From positions 186,001 to 250,000 of the forward strand of contig NZ_VSLD01000004.1 in NCBI RefSeq assembly GCF_008107445.1: a stretch of 64,000 bases of DNA, in the 5' to 3' direction. Source of the stretch: Arthrobacter echini. Lineage in GTDB: Bacteria; Actinomycetota; Actinomycetes; Actinomycetales; Micrococcaceae. Positions 47,893 through 58,547 of this stretch are shown here, in pieces. The position numbers and the translations under genes were made by a program. The notes beneath the pieces were generated by a model. The model saw only the letters and a list, made by a program, of their open reading frames with translations. It had not been told where the DNA came from and made no database searches. How positions within the stretch are numbered: position 1 is the first letter of the stretch; the number at the start of each line of letters is the position of its first letter.

Positions 47893-50800
47893 ATGACCGC
47901 CACACAGCCACGTCGACAGACCGCAGCACCTCCGGCAACGACACCGAGCGACGTCGAATCGCCCTTCACGGCGTACGCGGACATCCCCGGGACGACAGGT
48001 CTCTACGATCCGCAGAACGAGAAGGACGCGTGCGGACTGGCGGTGATCGCCACGCTCCGCCGCGAGCCCGGGCACGACATCGTCCAGACCGCACTGACGG
48101 CGCTGCGCAATCTCGAACACCGCGGTGCCGTGGGCTCGGACGCGGGATCCGGAGACGGCGCGGGCCTGCTGACGCAGATCCCCGACGCGTTCTTCCGGGC
48201 CGTCACCGGGTTCCCCCTGCCGCCGGCGGGGTCCTACGCCGTCGGGACCGCGTTCCTGCCCGTGGATCCCCGGGAGCAGGAGTCGATGCGCACCGGGCTC
48301 GAGGCCGTCGCAGCGGCCGAGGGCCTGAGCGTCCTCGGGTGGCGCGAGGTGCCTGTCGTCGCCGACCTCATCGGCCCGTCGGCCCGCGCGTGCATGCCCC
48401 ATTTCGCGCAACTGTTCCTGGGCAGTGCCGACGGCAACACGCCCGATCTCGATGCGAGGGCGTTCCGGGTCCGCAAGCGGGCCCAGGGCAAGCTCGGCGT
48501 CTACTTCCCGTCGCTGTCCTCGAGGACCATCGTCTACAAGGGCATGCTGACCACGGCGCAACTCGAGCCCTTCTACCCCGATCTCTCGGACACGCGCTTC
48601 ACCACCCGCCTCGGGATCGTCCACTCCCGCTTCTCCACGAATACCTTCCCCTCCTGGCCGCTGGCCCAGCCGTTCCGGACCATCGCGCACAACGGCGAGA
48701 TCAACACGGTGAAGGGCAACCGCAACTGGATGCGTGCACGGCAGTCGCAGCTGTCCCACCCGCTGCTCGGCGACGCGCCCGAGGAGCTCTTCCCCGTCTG
48801 CACGCCCGGTGCCTCGGACTCGGCGTCCTTCGACGAGGTGGCGGAGCTGCTCACCCTGTCCGGGCGGCCCATCACCCACTCGATCATGATGATGATCCCG
48901 GAGGCGTGGGAGAACCACGCCACCATGGATCCCGCCCGGCGGGCGTTCTACCAGTACCACTCGATGCTCATGGAGCCGTGGGACGGGCCGGCCGCCGTCT
49001 CCTTCACGGACGGCCGGCTCGTCGGCGCGGTCCTCGACCGCAACGGGCTGCGCCCGGCCCGCTACTGGGTCACCGAGGACGGCCTCGTGATCCTGGCCTC
49101 CGAGGTCGGTGTGTTCGACGTCGAACCGGCCCGGGTGGTCCGCAAGGGCCGCGTGTCGCCCGGCACGATGTTCCTCGTCGACACCGAGGCGGGCCGGATC
49201 ATCGAGGACCACGAGATCAAGGCGGAGGTCGCGGCAGCGAATCCGTGGGCCGACTGGGTCCGGGAGAACCTGATCCAGCTCGAGGACCTGCCCGAACGCG
49301 AGCACGTCGTCCATACCCGGGCGTCGATCAACCGCCGCCAGCGCACCTTCGGCTACACGGAGGAGGAACTGCGGATCCTGCTCCGGCCGATGGCGGAGAA
49401 CGGGGCCGAGCCGCTCGGCGCCATGGGGACCGACACCCCCCTCGCGGTGCTGTCCACGCGCCCGCGGCTCCTGTTCGACTACTTCGTGCAGTCGTTCGCC
49501 CAGGTGACCAATCCGCCGTTGGACTCGATCCGCGAGGAACTCGTCACCTCCATGGGTGTGACCATCGGGCCCGACGGCAATCTGCTGTCCACGGGGCAGG
49601 TGCGCTCCCGGCAGATCGCCCTGAAGTTCCCCGTGATCACCAACGACGAGCTCGCGAAGATCGCGAATCTCGAGTCCGACGACGCCCGCCGGCTCGCGGT
49701 GCGCATCCGCGGCCTCTACCGGCACGACGGCGGGCAGGCGGCGCTGCGTGCACGCCTCACCGAGATCTGCGAGCAGGTCTCCAGCGCGCTCAACCGCGGG
49801 GTCGAGTACGTGGTGCTGTCCGACCGCGATTCGAACGCGCAATGGGCGCCCATCCCGTCCCTGTTGCTGACCAGCGCCGTGCACCACCACCTGCTCAGGA
49901 GTGCCACGCGCACCAAGACCTCCCTCGTGGTCGAGGCCGGCGATGTGCGGGAAGTCCACCATGTGGCGGTCCTCATCGGCTACGGTGCCTCCGCTGTGAA
50001 CCCGTATCTGGCCATGGAGAGCTGCGAGGAACTCGTCCGCAACGGCGACATCATCGGCGTCACCGCCCAGACCGCCGTCGCGCAGCTCATCAAGGGTCTG
50101 GGCAAAGGGGTCCTGAAGATCATGTCCAAGATGGGCATCTCGACGGTGAGCTCCTACTGCGGGGCACAGACCTTCGAGGCGCTGGGCCTGTCGCAGGAAC
50201 TCGTGGACGAGTACTTCCACGGCACGCAGACCCAGCTCGGCGGTGTGGGCCTCGACATCGTCGCCGCGGAGACGGCAGCCCGCCACGGGAGCGCCTACCC
50301 CGCGGACGGCAGCGAGGACCCGCATCGCGCGCTCGAGACCGGCGGCGAGTACCAGTGGCGTCGCGACGGACCGCCGCACCTCTTCAACCCCGAGACGGTG
50401 TTCCGTCTCCAGCACGCCACGCGGGAACGCCGCTACGACATCTTCAAGGCCTACACGAAGGGCATCGACGACCAGTCCGCCGAGCTCATGACGCTGCGCG
50501 GACTGCTGGGCTTCCGGAGTGAGCGGCGAAGAATCAGCATCGACGAGGTGGAGCCCGTCACCTCGATCGTCAGGCGTTTCTCCACCGGGGCCATGAGCTA
50601 CGGTTCCATCTCCCAGGAGGCCCACGAGACACTCGCGATCGCCATGAACCGGCTCGGCGGCAAGTCGAACACTGGTGAGGGCGGCGAGGACGTGGAGCGG
50701 CTCCTCGACCCCGAGCGCCGCTCCGCCGTCAAGCAGGTGGCCTCCGGCCGCTTCGGCGTGACGAGTCTCTATCTCACCAATGCCGACGACATCCAGATCA

Positions 50801-52503
50801 AGATGGCGCAGGGGGCCAAGCCCGGCGAGGGCGGCCAGCTCATGAGCCAGAAGGTCTATCCGTGGATCGCCCGTACCCGCAACTCCACACCCGGCGTCGC
50901 CCTGATCTCCCCGCCGCCGCATCACGACATCTACTCCATCGAGGACCTCGCGCAGCTCATCTACGATCTCAAGAGGGCCAATCCGGCGGCACGGGTCCAC
51001 GTGAAGCTCGTCTCCGAGGTGGGTATCGGCACGGTTGCCGCCGGCGTCACGAAGGCCAGGGCCGACGTCGTCCTGGTCTCCGGCCACGACGGCGGCACCG
51101 GCGCGAGTCCGCTCAACTCCCTCAAGCACGCCGGCATCCCATGGGAGCTCGGGCTGGCCGAGACCCAGCAGACGCTCATGCTCAACGGTCTGCGGGACCG
51201 CGTGGTGGTCCAGGTGGACGGCCAGCTCAAGACCGGGCGCGACGTCGTCATGGCCGCCCTGCTCGGAGGCGAGGAGTTCGGCTTCGCCACTGCCCCGCTC
51301 GTGGTCTCCGGGTGCATCATGATGCGGGTCTGCCACCTCGACACGTGCCCCGTGGGCGTCGCCACGCAGAATCCGGAGCTGCGCAGCCGCTTCACGGGCA
51401 AGCCCGAGTTCGTGGTGAACTTCTTCGAGTTCATCGCCGAGGAGGTCCGCGAGCTCCTGGCGGAGCTCGGCTTCCGTACGCTCGAGGAGGCCATCGGTCG
51501 CACCGAGCTGCTCGACGCCCGCCGGGCCGTCGAACACTGGAAGGCCGACGGTCTGGACCTCGCACCGATCCTGCGCGGCGGCTGGTCCACCGGGGGCGAG
51601 CCGACGCGCAGCATGGTCGGGCAGAACCACGACCTGGACCGGCACTTCGACCGCACGCTCATCGAGATGAGCGCCGACGCGCTGGTCCACCGGTCGCCCG
51701 TGCGCATCTCGCTGGACATCGCGAACACGGACCGCGCGGTGGGGACCATGCTCGGCCACGAGGTCACCCGCACCTTCGGGCTGGCGACACTGGCCACCGA
51801 TACCATCGACATCACCCTCAGGGGACAGGCGGGCCAGTCCCTCGGTGCGTTCCTCCCGGAGGGGATCACGCTGCGGCTCCTCGGGGACGCCAACGACTAC
51901 GTGGGCAAGGGACTGTCCGGCGGGCGCATCATCGTCCGGCCGGACCGCTCCAGCGTGTTCCGCGCCGAGGACAACGTCATCGCGGGGAACGTGATCGGGT
52001 ACGGCGCGACCAGCGGCGAGATGTTCCTCAGCGGCCAGGTGGGGGAGCGGTTCCTCGTGCGGAACTCCGGAGCGACGGCGGTGGCCGAGGGGATCGGCGA
52101 CCACGGCTGCGAGTACATGACCGGCGGGCAGGCCCTCGTCCTCGGGCGGACCGGCCGGAACTTCGGCGCGGGCATGTCCGGCGGAACCGCCTTCGTCCTC
52201 GATCTCGACCGGGCACAGGTGAACCGGCAGGGTCTCGAGAGCGGGGAGCTCCTGCTCGTCGGGCTGGACGAGGGAGACCGCGGGATCGTCCGCCGGCTGC
52301 TGATCCAGCACGCCGAGGAGACCGGCTCGGACCTCGCGGCGACCCTCCTCGGGTCCTTCGAGGACTCTGCCGGCCGCTTCACCAAAGTCCTGCCGCGCGA
52401 CTACGCGGCCGTCCTGGGTGCCAGAGCCACCGCCGCCGAGCAGGGACTCGATCCCGACGGTGACGAGGCGTGGTCCACGATCCTGGAGGTAACCGGTGGC
52501 TGA
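47893..52503 (+). CDS. gltB: Glutamate synthase, large subunit
   Basis: The 1536-residue enzyme makes two glutamates from glutamine and 2-oxoglutarate. The N-terminal class II amidotransferase domain has its nucleophile at Cys47 ([10 protein letters not shown]), so a 46-residue propeptide must be removed. The FMN-binding synthase domain includes [27 protein letters not shown] and [13 protein letters not shown]. The 3Fe-4S ligands are [18 protein letters not shown] domain ends the protein ([13 protein letters not shown]). ATG 47893 was chosen over the longer open frame because it has an AAAAGGA site. gltD overlaps by 8 nt. Confidence 0.96.
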   Translation: MTATQPRRQTAAPPATTPSDVESPFTAYADIPGTTGLYDPQNEKDACGLAVIATLRREPGHDIVQTALTALRNLEHRGAVGSDAGSGDGAGLLTQIPDAFFRAVTGFPLPPAGSYAVGTAFLPVDPREQESMRTGLEAVAAAEGLSVLGWREVPVVADLIGPSARACMPHFAQLFLGSADGNTPDLDARAFRVRKRAQGKLGVYFPSLSSRTIVYKGMLTTAQLEPFYPDLSDTRFTTRLGIVHSRFSTNTFPSWPLAQPFRTIAHNGEINTVKGNRNWMRARQSQLSHPLLGDAPEELFPVCTPGASDSASFDEVAELLTLSGRPITHSIMMMIPEAWENHATMDPARRAFYQYHSMLMEPWDGPAAVSFTDGRLVGAVLDRNGLRPARYWVTEDGLVILASEVGVFDVEPARVVRKGRVSPGTMFLVDTEAGRIIEDHEIKAEVAAANPWADWVRENLIQLEDLPEREHVVHTRASINRRQRTFGYTEEELRILLRPMAENGAEPLGAMGTDTPLAVLSTRPRLLFDYFVQSFAQVTNPPLDSIREELVTSMGVTIGPDGNLLSTGQVRSRQIALKFPVITNDELAKIANLESDDARRLAVRIRGLYRHDGGQAALRARLTEICEQVSSALNRGVEYVVLSDRDSNAQWAPIPSLLLTSAVHHHLLRSATRTKTSLVVEAGDVREVHHVAVLIGYGASAVNPYLAMESCEELVRNGDIIGVTAQTAVAQLIKGLGKGVLKIMSKMGISTVSSYCGAQTFEALGLSQELVDEYFHGTQTQLGGVGLDIVAAETAARHGSAYPADGSEDPHRALETGGEYQWRRDGPPHLFNPETVFRLQHATRERRYDIFKAYTKGIDDQSAELMTLRGLLGFRSERRRISIDEVEPVTSIVRRFSTGAMSYGSISQEAHETLAIAMNRLGGKSNTGEGGEDVERLLDPERRSAVKQVASGRFGVTSLYLTNADDIQIKMAQGAKPGEGGQLMSQKVYPWIARTRNSTPGVALISPPPHHDIYSIEDLAQLIYDLKRANPAARVHVKLVSEVGIGTVAAGVTKARADVVLVSGHDGGTGASPLNSLKHAGIPWELGLAETQQTLMLNGLRDRVVVQVDGQLKTGRDVVMAALLGGEEFGFATAPLVVSGCIMMRVCHLDTCPVGVATQNPELRSRFTGKPEFVVNFFEFIAEEVRELLAELGFRTLEEAIGRTELLDARRAVEHWKADGLDLAPILRGGWSTGGEPTRSMVGQNHDLDRHFDRTLIEMSADALVHRSPVRISLDIANTDRAVGTMLGHEVTRTFGLATLATDTIDITLRGQAGQSLGAFLPEGITLRLLGDANDYVGKGLSGGRIIVRPDRSSVFRAEDNVIAGNVIGYGATSGEMFLSGQVGERFLVRNSGATAVAEGIGDHGCEYMTGGQALVLGRTGRNFGAGMSGGTAFVLDLDRAQVNRQGLESGELLLVGLDEGDRGIVRRLLIQHAEETGSDLAATLLGSFEDSAGRFTKVLPRDYAAVLGARATAAEQGLDPDGDEAWSTILEVTGG

Positions 52504-53953
52504 CCCACGCGGATTCATGAAGGTGCGCGAGCGCCAGACCCAGCCCCGACGCCCCGTCCCGGTGCGCATCATGGACTGGAAGGAGGTGTACGAGGCGCAG
52601 GAGCAGGGGGTCCTCAAGGCGCAGGCCGGGCGCTGCATGGACTGCGGTATCCCGTTCTGCCATCAGGGCTGCCCGCTCGGCAACCTCATCCCGGAGTGGA
52701 ACGACCTCACGCTCAGGGACAAGGGCCGGGAGGCGAGCGACCGCCTCCATGCGACGAACAACTTCCCCGAGTTCACCGGCCGGCTCTGCCCGGCGCCGTG
52801 CGAATCCTCCTGCGTCCTGGGTATCAACCAGCCGCCCGTGACCATCAAGCAGGTCGAGGTCTCCATCGCCGACCAGGCGTTCGCGGAGGGCTGGGTGGAA
52901 GCCTTCCCGCCCGAGCGCCTCACCGGGCGCACGGTCGCCGTCGTCGGCTCCGGTCCTGCGGGCCTCGCCGTCGCGCAGCAACTGACCCGCGCCGGCCACA
53001 CCGTCGCCGTGTACGAGCGGGACGACCGCGTCGGAGGGCTGCTGCGGTACGGCATCCCGGACTTCAAGATGGAGAAGATCCACCTGGAGCGCCGCCTGGA
53101 TCAGATGCGAATCGAGGGCACGCGCTTCCGGACCGAGGTCGAGGTGGGCAGGGACATCGGCTGGGGCGAGCTGAAGCGGAGCTTCGACGCCGTCGTCGTC
53201 GCGACGGGCGCCACGGTGCCGCGTGAGCTCCCCATCCCGGGCCGGGACCTCCGGGGTGTCCATGTGGCCATGGACTACCTCGTCCAGGCGAACCGCGTGG
53301 TGGCCGGCGACGTGGTGGAGCACCGGATCCACGCCGAGGGCAAGCACGTCGTCATCCTCGGCGGCGGGGACACGGGCGCCGACTGCCTCGGTACCGCCCA
53401 TCGCCAGAAGGCGGCCTCGGTCACCATCCTGGCGATCGGCGAGCAGCCTCCGCTCGAGCGGCGCCCCGATCAGCCCTGGCCGACGTTCCCCACGCTGTTC
53501 GACCTGGCCGGTGCGTACGAGGAGGGCGGGGAGCGGCGTTTCCTGGCGTCCACCATCGGGTTCACGGGCGAGGACGGCGTACTCCGCGGCATCCGCGTGG
53601 CCGAGACCGAGTTCGTCGACGGCCGCCGGCGTCCCAAGGCCGGCACCGAGCACGATATCCCGGCGGATCTCGTGCTGCTCTCCCTCGGGTTCTCGGGGCC
53701 GGAACCGGCCGGTCTGGCCGAGCAGGTGCAGACCGGCTTCGACGAGCGGGGGAATGTGGTGCGCGACGGCCACTACATGACCGGCACGCCGGGCATCTTC
53801 TCGGCGGGCGATGCCGGCCGTGGCCAGTCGCTGATCGTCTGGGCCATCGCCGAAGGCCGCGCCTGTGCGGCCGCAGTGGATCTGTGGCTCATGGGATCGA
53901 CGCGGCTGACGGCACCTGTATCGCCGACGGATCGGTCCATCTCCTACTCCTGA
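52496..53953 (+). CDS. gltD: Glutamate synthase, small subunit
   Basis: The 485-residue flavoprotein passes electrons from NADPH to GltB. It has the cysteine ligands of two 4Fe-4S clusters ([14 protein letters not shown] and CPAPCESSC), an FAD-binding motif ([17 protein letters not shown]) and an NADPH-binding motif ([15 protein letters not shown]). GTG 52496 lies inside the end of gltB (8-nt overlap), 7 nt after a strong GGAGG, a coupled arrangement. Confidence 0.96.
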   Translation: MADPRGFMKVRERQTQPRRPVPVRIMDWKEVYEAQEQGVLKAQAGRCMDCGIPFCHQGCPLGNLIPEWNDLTLRDKGREASDRLHATNNFPEFTGRLCPAPCESSCVLGINQPPVTIKQVEVSIADQAFAEGWVEAFPPERLTGRTVAVVGSGPAGLAVAQQLTRAGHTVAVYERDDRVGGLLRYGIPDFKMEKIHLERRLDQMRIEGTRFRTEVEVGRDIGWGELKRSFDAVVVATGATVPRELPIPGRDLRGVHVAMDYLVQANRVVAGDVVEHRIHAEGKHVVILGGGDTGADCLGTAHRQKAASVTILAIGEQPPLERRPDQPWPTFPTLFDLAGAYEEGGERRFLASTIGFTGEDGVLRGIRVAETEFVDGRRRPKAGTEHDIPADLVLLSLGFSGPEPAGLAEQVQTGFDERGNVVRDGHYMTGTPGIFSAGDAGRGQSLIVWAIAEGRACAAAVDLWLMGSTRLTAPVSPTDRSISYS

Positions 53954-53988
53954 CGGCCCCGCACACTCCTACCATCACTCGACACGAC

Positions 53989-53994
53989 TAGGCT
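53989..53994 (+). promoter_or_regulatory. Leaderless -10 box of pyk (TAGGCT)
   Basis: TAGGCT is followed by 7 nt and the pyk ATG. The AGGTCCC spacer is too close to be a ribosome binding site, so a leaderless transcript is likely. Confidence 0.6.
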
Positions 53995-54001
53995 AGGTCC
54001 C

Positions 54002-55492
54002 ATGAGACGCGCAAAAATAGTTGCAACATTCGGCCCCGCGATCGCCAGCTACGAGGCCACGCTCGCCGTGCTCGAGGCAGGCGTCGACGTCGCCCGCATG
54101 AACATGAGCCACGGCGACTACGCCGTGCACAGCACCACCTACGAGAACGTCCGGCGCGCTGCGGAGGAGCTCGGGAAGCCCGTGGGCATCTTCGCCGATC
54201 TCCAGGGTCCGAAGATCCGGCTCGGACGCTTCGCAGCAGGGCCCCACCTCCTCACCGCCGGTGATGTCTTCACCATCACCATCGAGGACATCGAGGGCAC
54301 GCAGGAGATCAGCTCCACCACCTTCAAGGGCCTCCCTGAGGACGTGAACGTGGGCGACATGCTCCTGATCGACGACGGCAAGGTGTCCCTCCGCGCGACG
54401 AAGGTGGACAGCACGAGCGTGACCACCGAAGTGGTGGTCGGTGGTCTGGTGTCCAACAACAAGGGCATCAACCTGCCCGGAGTTGCCGTCAATGTCCCGG
54501 CCCTGAGCGAGAAGGACGAGGACGACCTGCGGTGGGCCATCCGGATCGGCGTCGACATGGTGGCCCTGTCGTTCGTCAGGGACGCCGGGGACGTCACGCG
54601 GGTCCACGAGATCATGGACGAGGAGGGACGCCGCGTCCCGGTCATCGCCAAGATCGAGAAGCCGCAGGCCGTGGAGGCCCTCGAGTCGATCGTCGACGCC
54701 TTCGACGCCATCATGGTGGCCCGCGGCGACCTCGGCGTCGAACTGCCGCTGGAGGACGTGCCGATCGTGCAGAAGCGAGCGGTGGAACTCGCCCGCCGCT
54801 GGGCCAAGCCCGTGATCGTGGCCACCCAGGTGCTCGAGTCCATGATCGACAATCCCCGCCCCACGCGCGCGGAGGCCTCGGACTGCGCCAATGCGGTGCT
54901 CGACGGCGCCGACGCCGTGATGCTCTCCGGCGAGACGAGCGTCGGCAAGTACCCGATCGAGACCGTGCGGACCATGGCCAACATCATCGAGTCCACGGAG
55001 CGTCACGGCCTGGAGCGGGTCCCCGCACTGGGCAGCAAGCCCAAGACGCGCGGCGGAGCCATCACGCGCGCGGCCGTGGAGATTTCCGACCAGCTGGACG
55101 TCAAGTACATCTGCACCTTCACCCAGTCGGGGGACTCGGCGCGTCGCCTCTCCCGTCTGCGGCCGAAGAAGCCGGTCTTCGCCTTCACGCCCGTCCAGTC
55201 GACGCTGAACGCCATGTCGCTGCTCTGGGGGATCCAGCCCAAGCTCGTCGAGTTCGTGGAGCACACGGACCAGATGACGTCGCAGGTGGACCGCGTCCTC
55301 TTCGAGCAGGGACTCGTCGAGGTGGACGATCTCGTGGTCATCGCCGCCGGGTCACCTCCGGGGCAGGCCGGTTCGACGAACTCCATCAAGGTGCACCGCG
55401 TCGGTGACATCACGGATGCGGGTCAGCTGCCCGAGGACCACACATCATTCATCAAGGAGGGCGTGGGTCCCTGGCCCGTCAAGAAGAAATAG
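54002..55492 (+). CDS. pyk: Pyruvate kinase
   Basis: The 496-residue glycolytic enzyme shows MRRAKIVATFGPA at the N-terminus, the active-site ARMNMSHGDY, the catalytic-lysine motif VIAKIEKPQAVEAL and MVARGDLGVELPLEDVP, with the allosteric C-domain at the end. It converts phosphoenolpyruvate and ADP to pyruvate and ATP. It has its own promoter, 48 nt after gltD, and a very strong terminator. Confidence 0.96.
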   Translation: MRRAKIVATFGPAIASYEATLAVLEAGVDVARMNMSHGDYAVHSTTYENVRRAAEELGKPVGIFADLQGPKIRLGRFAAGPHLLTAGDVFTITIEDIEGTQEISSTTFKGLPEDVNVGDMLLIDDGKVSLRATKVDSTSVTTEVVVGGLVSNNKGINLPGVAVNVPALSEKDEDDLRWAIRIGVDMVALSFVRDAGDVTRVHEIMDEEGRRVPVIAKIEKPQAVEALESIVDAFDAIMVARGDLGVELPLEDVPIVQKRAVELARRWAKPVIVATQVLESMIDNPRPTRAEASDCANAVLDGADAVMLSGETSVGKYPIETVRTMANIIESTERHGLERVPALGSKPKTRGGAITRAAVEISDQLDVKYICTFTQSGDSARRLSRLRPKKPVFAFTPVQSTLNAMSLLWGIQPKLVEFVEHTDQMTSQVDRVLFEQGLVEVDDLVVIAAGSPPGQAGSTNSIKVHRVGDITDAGQLPEDHTSFIKEGVGPWPVKKK

Positions 55493-55511
55493 CCCGAACC
55501 ACTGCCCCACT

Positions 55512-55557
55512 GCACGACAGGACCCCTGCCCGATACCGGGCAGGGGTCCTGTCGTGC
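55512..55557. terminator. Strong bidirectional terminator after pyk
   Basis: A perfect 21-bp stem (55512-55532 with 55537-55557) with loop ATAC lies between the convergent pyk and pdtaR genes. No T run follows on either side, but the stem is very stable. Confidence 0.88.
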
Positions 55558-55587
55558 GGCCCTCGGGTCTGTTAGGACCCGGTTGAT

Positions 55588-56190
55588 TCAGTTGACCTGG
55601 TTGATGATGGTCTCGGCGACCTCACGCATGCCCAGGCGCCGGTCCATCGATGTCTTCTGGATCCAGCGGAAGGCCTCCGGCTCGGTAAGGCCCATCTTCG
55701 TGGTCAGCAGGCTCTTGGCGCGCTCCACGAGCTTGCGCGTGGCGAACTGCTCCTGCAGGTCGGTGACCTCGGACTCGAGAGCCGTGATCTCCTCGTGGCG
55801 CGACATGGCGATCTCGATGGCGGGGATGAGATCGGCCGGGGTGAACGGCTTCACCACGTAGGCCATCGCTCCGGCGTCGCGTGCGCGCTCGATGAGCTCC
55901 CTCTGGCTGAACGCGGTCAGCAGGACCACCGGGGCGATACGCGCCTTCACGATCTGCTCGGCGGCTGTGATGCCGTCCATCACGGGCATCTTCACATCCA
56001 TGAGCACGAGATCGGGCTTGTGCTCGAACGCCAGCGCCACGGCTTTCTCGCCGTTGTCGGCCTCCGCGACCACCTCGTAGCCCTCGCCACGGAGGATCTC
56101 GACGATATCGAGGCGGATGAGCGTCTCGTCCTCCGCCACGATGACCCGGCGTGCGGGCCCGGAGGGCGTGGACTCGGTGGATTCAGACAC
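55588..56190 (-). CDS. pdtaR: ANTAR-domain response regulator PdtaR
   Basis: The 200-residue protein has an N-terminal receiver domain (VIVAEDETLIRLDIVEIL, phospho-acceptor Asp in DLVLMDVKMPVMDG, conserved Lys in YVVKPFTPADL), a short coiled linker and a C-terminal ANTAR RNA-binding domain (ERAKSLLTTKMGLTEPEAFR). ANTAR proteins act as antiterminators by binding paired hairpins in target RNAs. The cognate kinase PdtaS is not adjacent. GTG 56190 follows AGGAG; the frame is open further upstream without homology. Confidence 0.93.
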   Translation of the reverse strand: MSESTESTPSGPARRVIVAEDETLIRLDIVEILRGEGYEVVAEADNGEKAVALAFEHKPDLVLMDVKMPVMDGITAAEQIVKARIAPVVLLTAFSQRELIERARDAGAMAYVVKPFTPADLIPAIEIAMSRHEEITALESEVTDLQEQFATRKLVERAKSLLTTKMGLTEPEAFRWIQKTSMDRRLGMREVAETIINQVN

Positions 56191-56332
56191 TGGTACTCCT
56201 AGATCAAGATGGACGTGCGGGACCGATGCTGGATTCGCTCCTGATCCCGGATCCAGCCTATCGGCATGTAGAGTTGTTACCCGCACCGGCCACGAGTGAT
56301 CCAGGCCGCTGAGGACGACCGGTGCAGGCACG

Positions 56333-56414
56333 GCCCGAATGGCGGAATCGGCAGACGCGCTGCACTCAAAATGCAGTATCGAGAGGTGTGTGGGTTCGAG
56401 TCCCACTTCGGGCA
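56333..56414 (+). tRNA. tRNA-Leu (anticodon CAA)
   Basis: The acceptor stem GCCCGAA pairs with TTCGGGC. The anticodon stem CTGCA/TGCAG encloses the loop CTCAAAA, giving anticodon CAA (codon UUG). A long variable arm and the T-arm GTGGGTTCGAGTCCCAC follow. The 3' end is A followed by CC and T, so CCA is not fully encoded. It is type II, as expected for tRNA-Leu. Confidence 0.95.
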
Positions 56415-56455
56415 CCTGGGTGAGGGATGATTCTTCGGATCCACGAGCAGTGCAC

Positions 56456-56501
56456 ATTGTTCAACAATCTCTTGCCGAGATTGTTGAACAACCTGTAGGG
56501 T
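56456..56501 (+). promoter_or_regulatory. NRAMP-gene promoter with paired GntR-type operators
   Basis: ATTGTTCAACAAT (56456-56468) and ATTGTTGAACAAC (56480-56492) are two near-identical palindromes, together forming a 15-bp perfect inverted repeat with a 5-nt gap. The gap begins the likely -35 box TTGCCG (56472-56477), and TAGGGT (56496-56501), 18 nt on, is the likely -10. A protein bound to both sites would cover the -35 box, so repression is expected. The same palindrome lies before pxpA, and a GntR/FCD gene lies in between. Confidence 0.75.
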
Positions 56502-56553
56502 CGGCTGAGATACCGGGAGTGACCCCGGTCACCCTCAGGGAACGGACCACTCC

Positions 56554-57771
56554 ATGGCAGACATCGGCAGCAAGCCCGGGCTGAGCTCCTCCGCGCGGCG
56601 CACGGCTCTCCTGGGAGCCATGTTCCTCATGGCAACCAGCGCCATCGGGCCCGGCTTCATCACGCAGACCACGGTGTTCACCGCGCAGATCGGCGCCGCC
56701 TTCGCCTTCGCGATCCTGGCCTCGATCCTCATCGACATCGCCGTCCAGATGAACGTCTGGCGGGTCATCGGGGTATCCGGGCTCCGCGCCCAGGAGCTTG
56801 GCAACAAAGTCATTCCCGGCGTCGGCTGGTTCCTGGCCGGACTGGTCTTCATCGGCGGCGTGGTGTTCAACATCGGCAACATCGCCGGTACCGGCCTCGG
56901 CGCCAATGCGATGCTCGGCGTGGAGCCGAAGATCGGCGGCGCCGTCTCCGCCGTCGTCGCCATCATGATCTTCGTCAGCAAGAAGGCCGGCCTGGCGCTG
57001 GACCGCATCGTGGTGTTCCTCGGAGCCATCATGATCCTGCTGATGATCTATGTCGCCATCGTCGCCGCTCCGCCCGTCGGCGAGGCCCTGAAGAACGCCG
57101 TCCTCCCGGAGCAGATCGATGTGCTGATCATCACCACACTGGTGGGCGGCACCGTGGGTGGCTACATCACCTATGCGGGCGCGCACCGCATGCTCGACTC
57201 GGGTGCCACCGGCATCGAGAACGTCCGTGAGATCACCCGCAGCTCGGTCCTGGGCATCATCATCACGGGCGTCATGCGCGTGCTGTTGTTCCTGGCCATC
57301 CTCGGGGTCGTCGCCGGTGGGGCAGTGCTCTCGAGCGAGAACATGGCAGCCGAGGCTTTCGGCGTCGCCGCCGGAGCCGTCGGGATGAGGGTCTTCGGTA
57401 TCGTGCTCTGGGCTGCCGCCATCACTTCCGTGATCGGCGCCGCCTTCACCTCGGTCTCCTTCATCACGTCCTCGCGGACGCCGGAGCGCACCCGGAATCT
57501 CATCACCGTCGCCTTCATCGCCGGGTGCGCCGTGGCCTACCTCTTCCTCGGTCAGGCACCGCAGCAACTACTGATCTTCGCCGGAGCGTTCAACGGCCTG
57601 ATCCTGCCCGTCGGGTTCGGCGTGCTGCTCTGGGTGGCCTGGCGCCGCCGGGACCTGCTGCACGGCTACGCCTACCCGCGGTGGCTGCTGATCGTCGGCG
57701 TCATCACGTGGTTCCTCACCCTGTTCCTGGGCTACACCTCGCTCACCGGGCTGGCGAAGCTGTGGGGCTAG
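56554..57771 (+). CDS. NRAMP-family transporter of a 5-oxoproline cluster (YcsG-like)
   Basis: The 405-residue protein has about 11 helices. The N-terminus SAIGPGFITQTTVFTAQIG corresponds to the NRAMP first helix, where metal transporters have a DPGN motif; here it reads IGPGF, without the metal-binding Asp-Pro-Gly-Asn. This fits the YcsG-like NRAMP group that accompanies pxpA (ycsF) in many genomes. The transported substrate is unknown; an organic compound such as 5-oxoproline is plausible. It is convergent with the GntR gene (4-nt overlap of the ends). Confidence 0.82.
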   Translation: MADIGSKPGLSSSARRTALLGAMFLMATSAIGPGFITQTTVFTAQIGAAFAFAILASILIDIAVQMNVWRVIGVSGLRAQELGNKVIPGVGWFLAGLVFIGGVVFNIGNIAGTGLGANAMLGVEPKIGGAVSAVVAIMIFVSKKAGLALDRIVVFLGAIMILLMIYVAIVAAPPVGEALKNAVLPEQIDVLIITTLVGGTVGGYITYAGAHRMLDSGATGIENVREITRSSVLGIIITGVMRVLLFLAILGVVAGGAVLSSENMAAEAFGVAAGAVGMRVFGIVLWAAAITSVIGAAFTSVSFITSSRTPERTRNLITVAFIAGCAVAYLFLGQAPQQLLIFAGAFNGLILPVGFGVLLWVAWRRRDLLHGYAYPRWLLIVGVITWFLTLFLGYTSLTGLAKLWG

Positions 57772-58511
57772 CCTGATCCTCTCCGAGTGACCTGGCGCGC
57801 TCCCTGGGGCCTGTCCTCGCGGTCGTCGGCGAGATGACCGAGGAGTTCGGCTTCCGCGGCATCGAGATACTCGCGCAAGCCCGCCGCGGCCTCCGTCCGC
57901 TCCCCGGCGCGGAGGCGTTCCACGAGCTCCACGTTGCGGTCCACGTAGTGACTGTGGAAGTCCGGGGCCGACGCCATCGCATGGAACACCAGCCGCATCT
58001 CCGCCAGCACCCGAGCCATCAGCGTCCGGAGCTCCTCGCTCCCGGAAAGGCCCACCACGGCGCTGTGGAGGGCCTGGTTGGCGTCGGCCATGCCATGGAC
58101 CGACCCGCTGTCCCGCGCGTCCCGCGCTCGCCCGACGATGGCTTCCAGGTCCGCGAGCGCCTCGGGGGTGACCTCACCCCACAGCACCGCAGCGGGTTCG
58201 ATCATGCGGCGTACGCGGTAGATCTCGCGCACCTCCTCCGCTCCGGGCGAGGCGACGAACACACCGCGGTTCGGGATCTTCGTGACCACGGCTTCGCCCG
58301 CGAGGGTGGAGAACGCCTCGCGGAGGGTGTTGCGCGAGACTCCCAGCGCCGTCGACAGTGCTTGTTCCGACAGTTTCGATCCGGGCGTGAGCTCACCGGC
58401 CGCGATCCGTCCCCTCAGCACGCCGGCGATCCACGCGGCCGTGTGCGCGTGCTCAGCAGGACCGGCGCTGCTGTCCGGGGGTGCCGGGTGTCCCGTCGCG
58501 GCTGCCACCAT
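57768..58511 (-). CDS. GntR-family (FCD) transcriptional regulator
   Basis: The 247-residue protein has an N-terminal winged helix (PGSKLSEQALSTALGVSRNTLREAF) and a C-terminal FCD ligand-binding domain (ADANQALHSAVVGLSGSEEL, then helices with the metal-binding histidines). FCD regulators often respond to small organic acids. The ATTGTTSAACAAT palindromes at both flanks of the cluster have the TTGTnnAACAA form typical of GntR operators, so it likely controls the cluster and itself. ATG 58511 follows AGGGGGA; a GTG at 58541 is an alternative. It is the last gene of the pxpA operon. Confidence 0.88.
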   Translation of the reverse strand: MVAAATGHPAPPDSSAGPAEHAHTAAWIAGVLRGRIAAGELTPGSKLSEQALSTALGVSRNTLREAFSTLAGEAVVTKIPNRGVFVASPGAEEVREIYRVRRMIEPAAVLWGEVTPEALADLEAIVGRARDARDSGSVHGMADANQALHSAVVGLSGSEELRTLMARVLAEMRLVFHAMASAPDFHSHYVDRNVELVERLRAGERTEAAAGLREYLDAAEAELLGHLADDREDRPQGARQVTRRGSG

Positions 58512-58547
58512 GGTCGTCGGTCCCCCTGCGCTCGTCACCACCAGATG

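Noticed and set aside
47803-52638. A 1611-codon open frame on the minus strand opposite gltB
   Set aside because: It is a high-GC shadow of gltB; its residues are low-complexity (His, Arg, Val, Gly) with no family motifs, and the plus-strand gene is certain.
56333-56430. tRNA-Leu as an integration site for the following 5-oxoproline cluster
   Set aside because: No integrase gene and no second copy of the tRNA 3' end was seen downstream.
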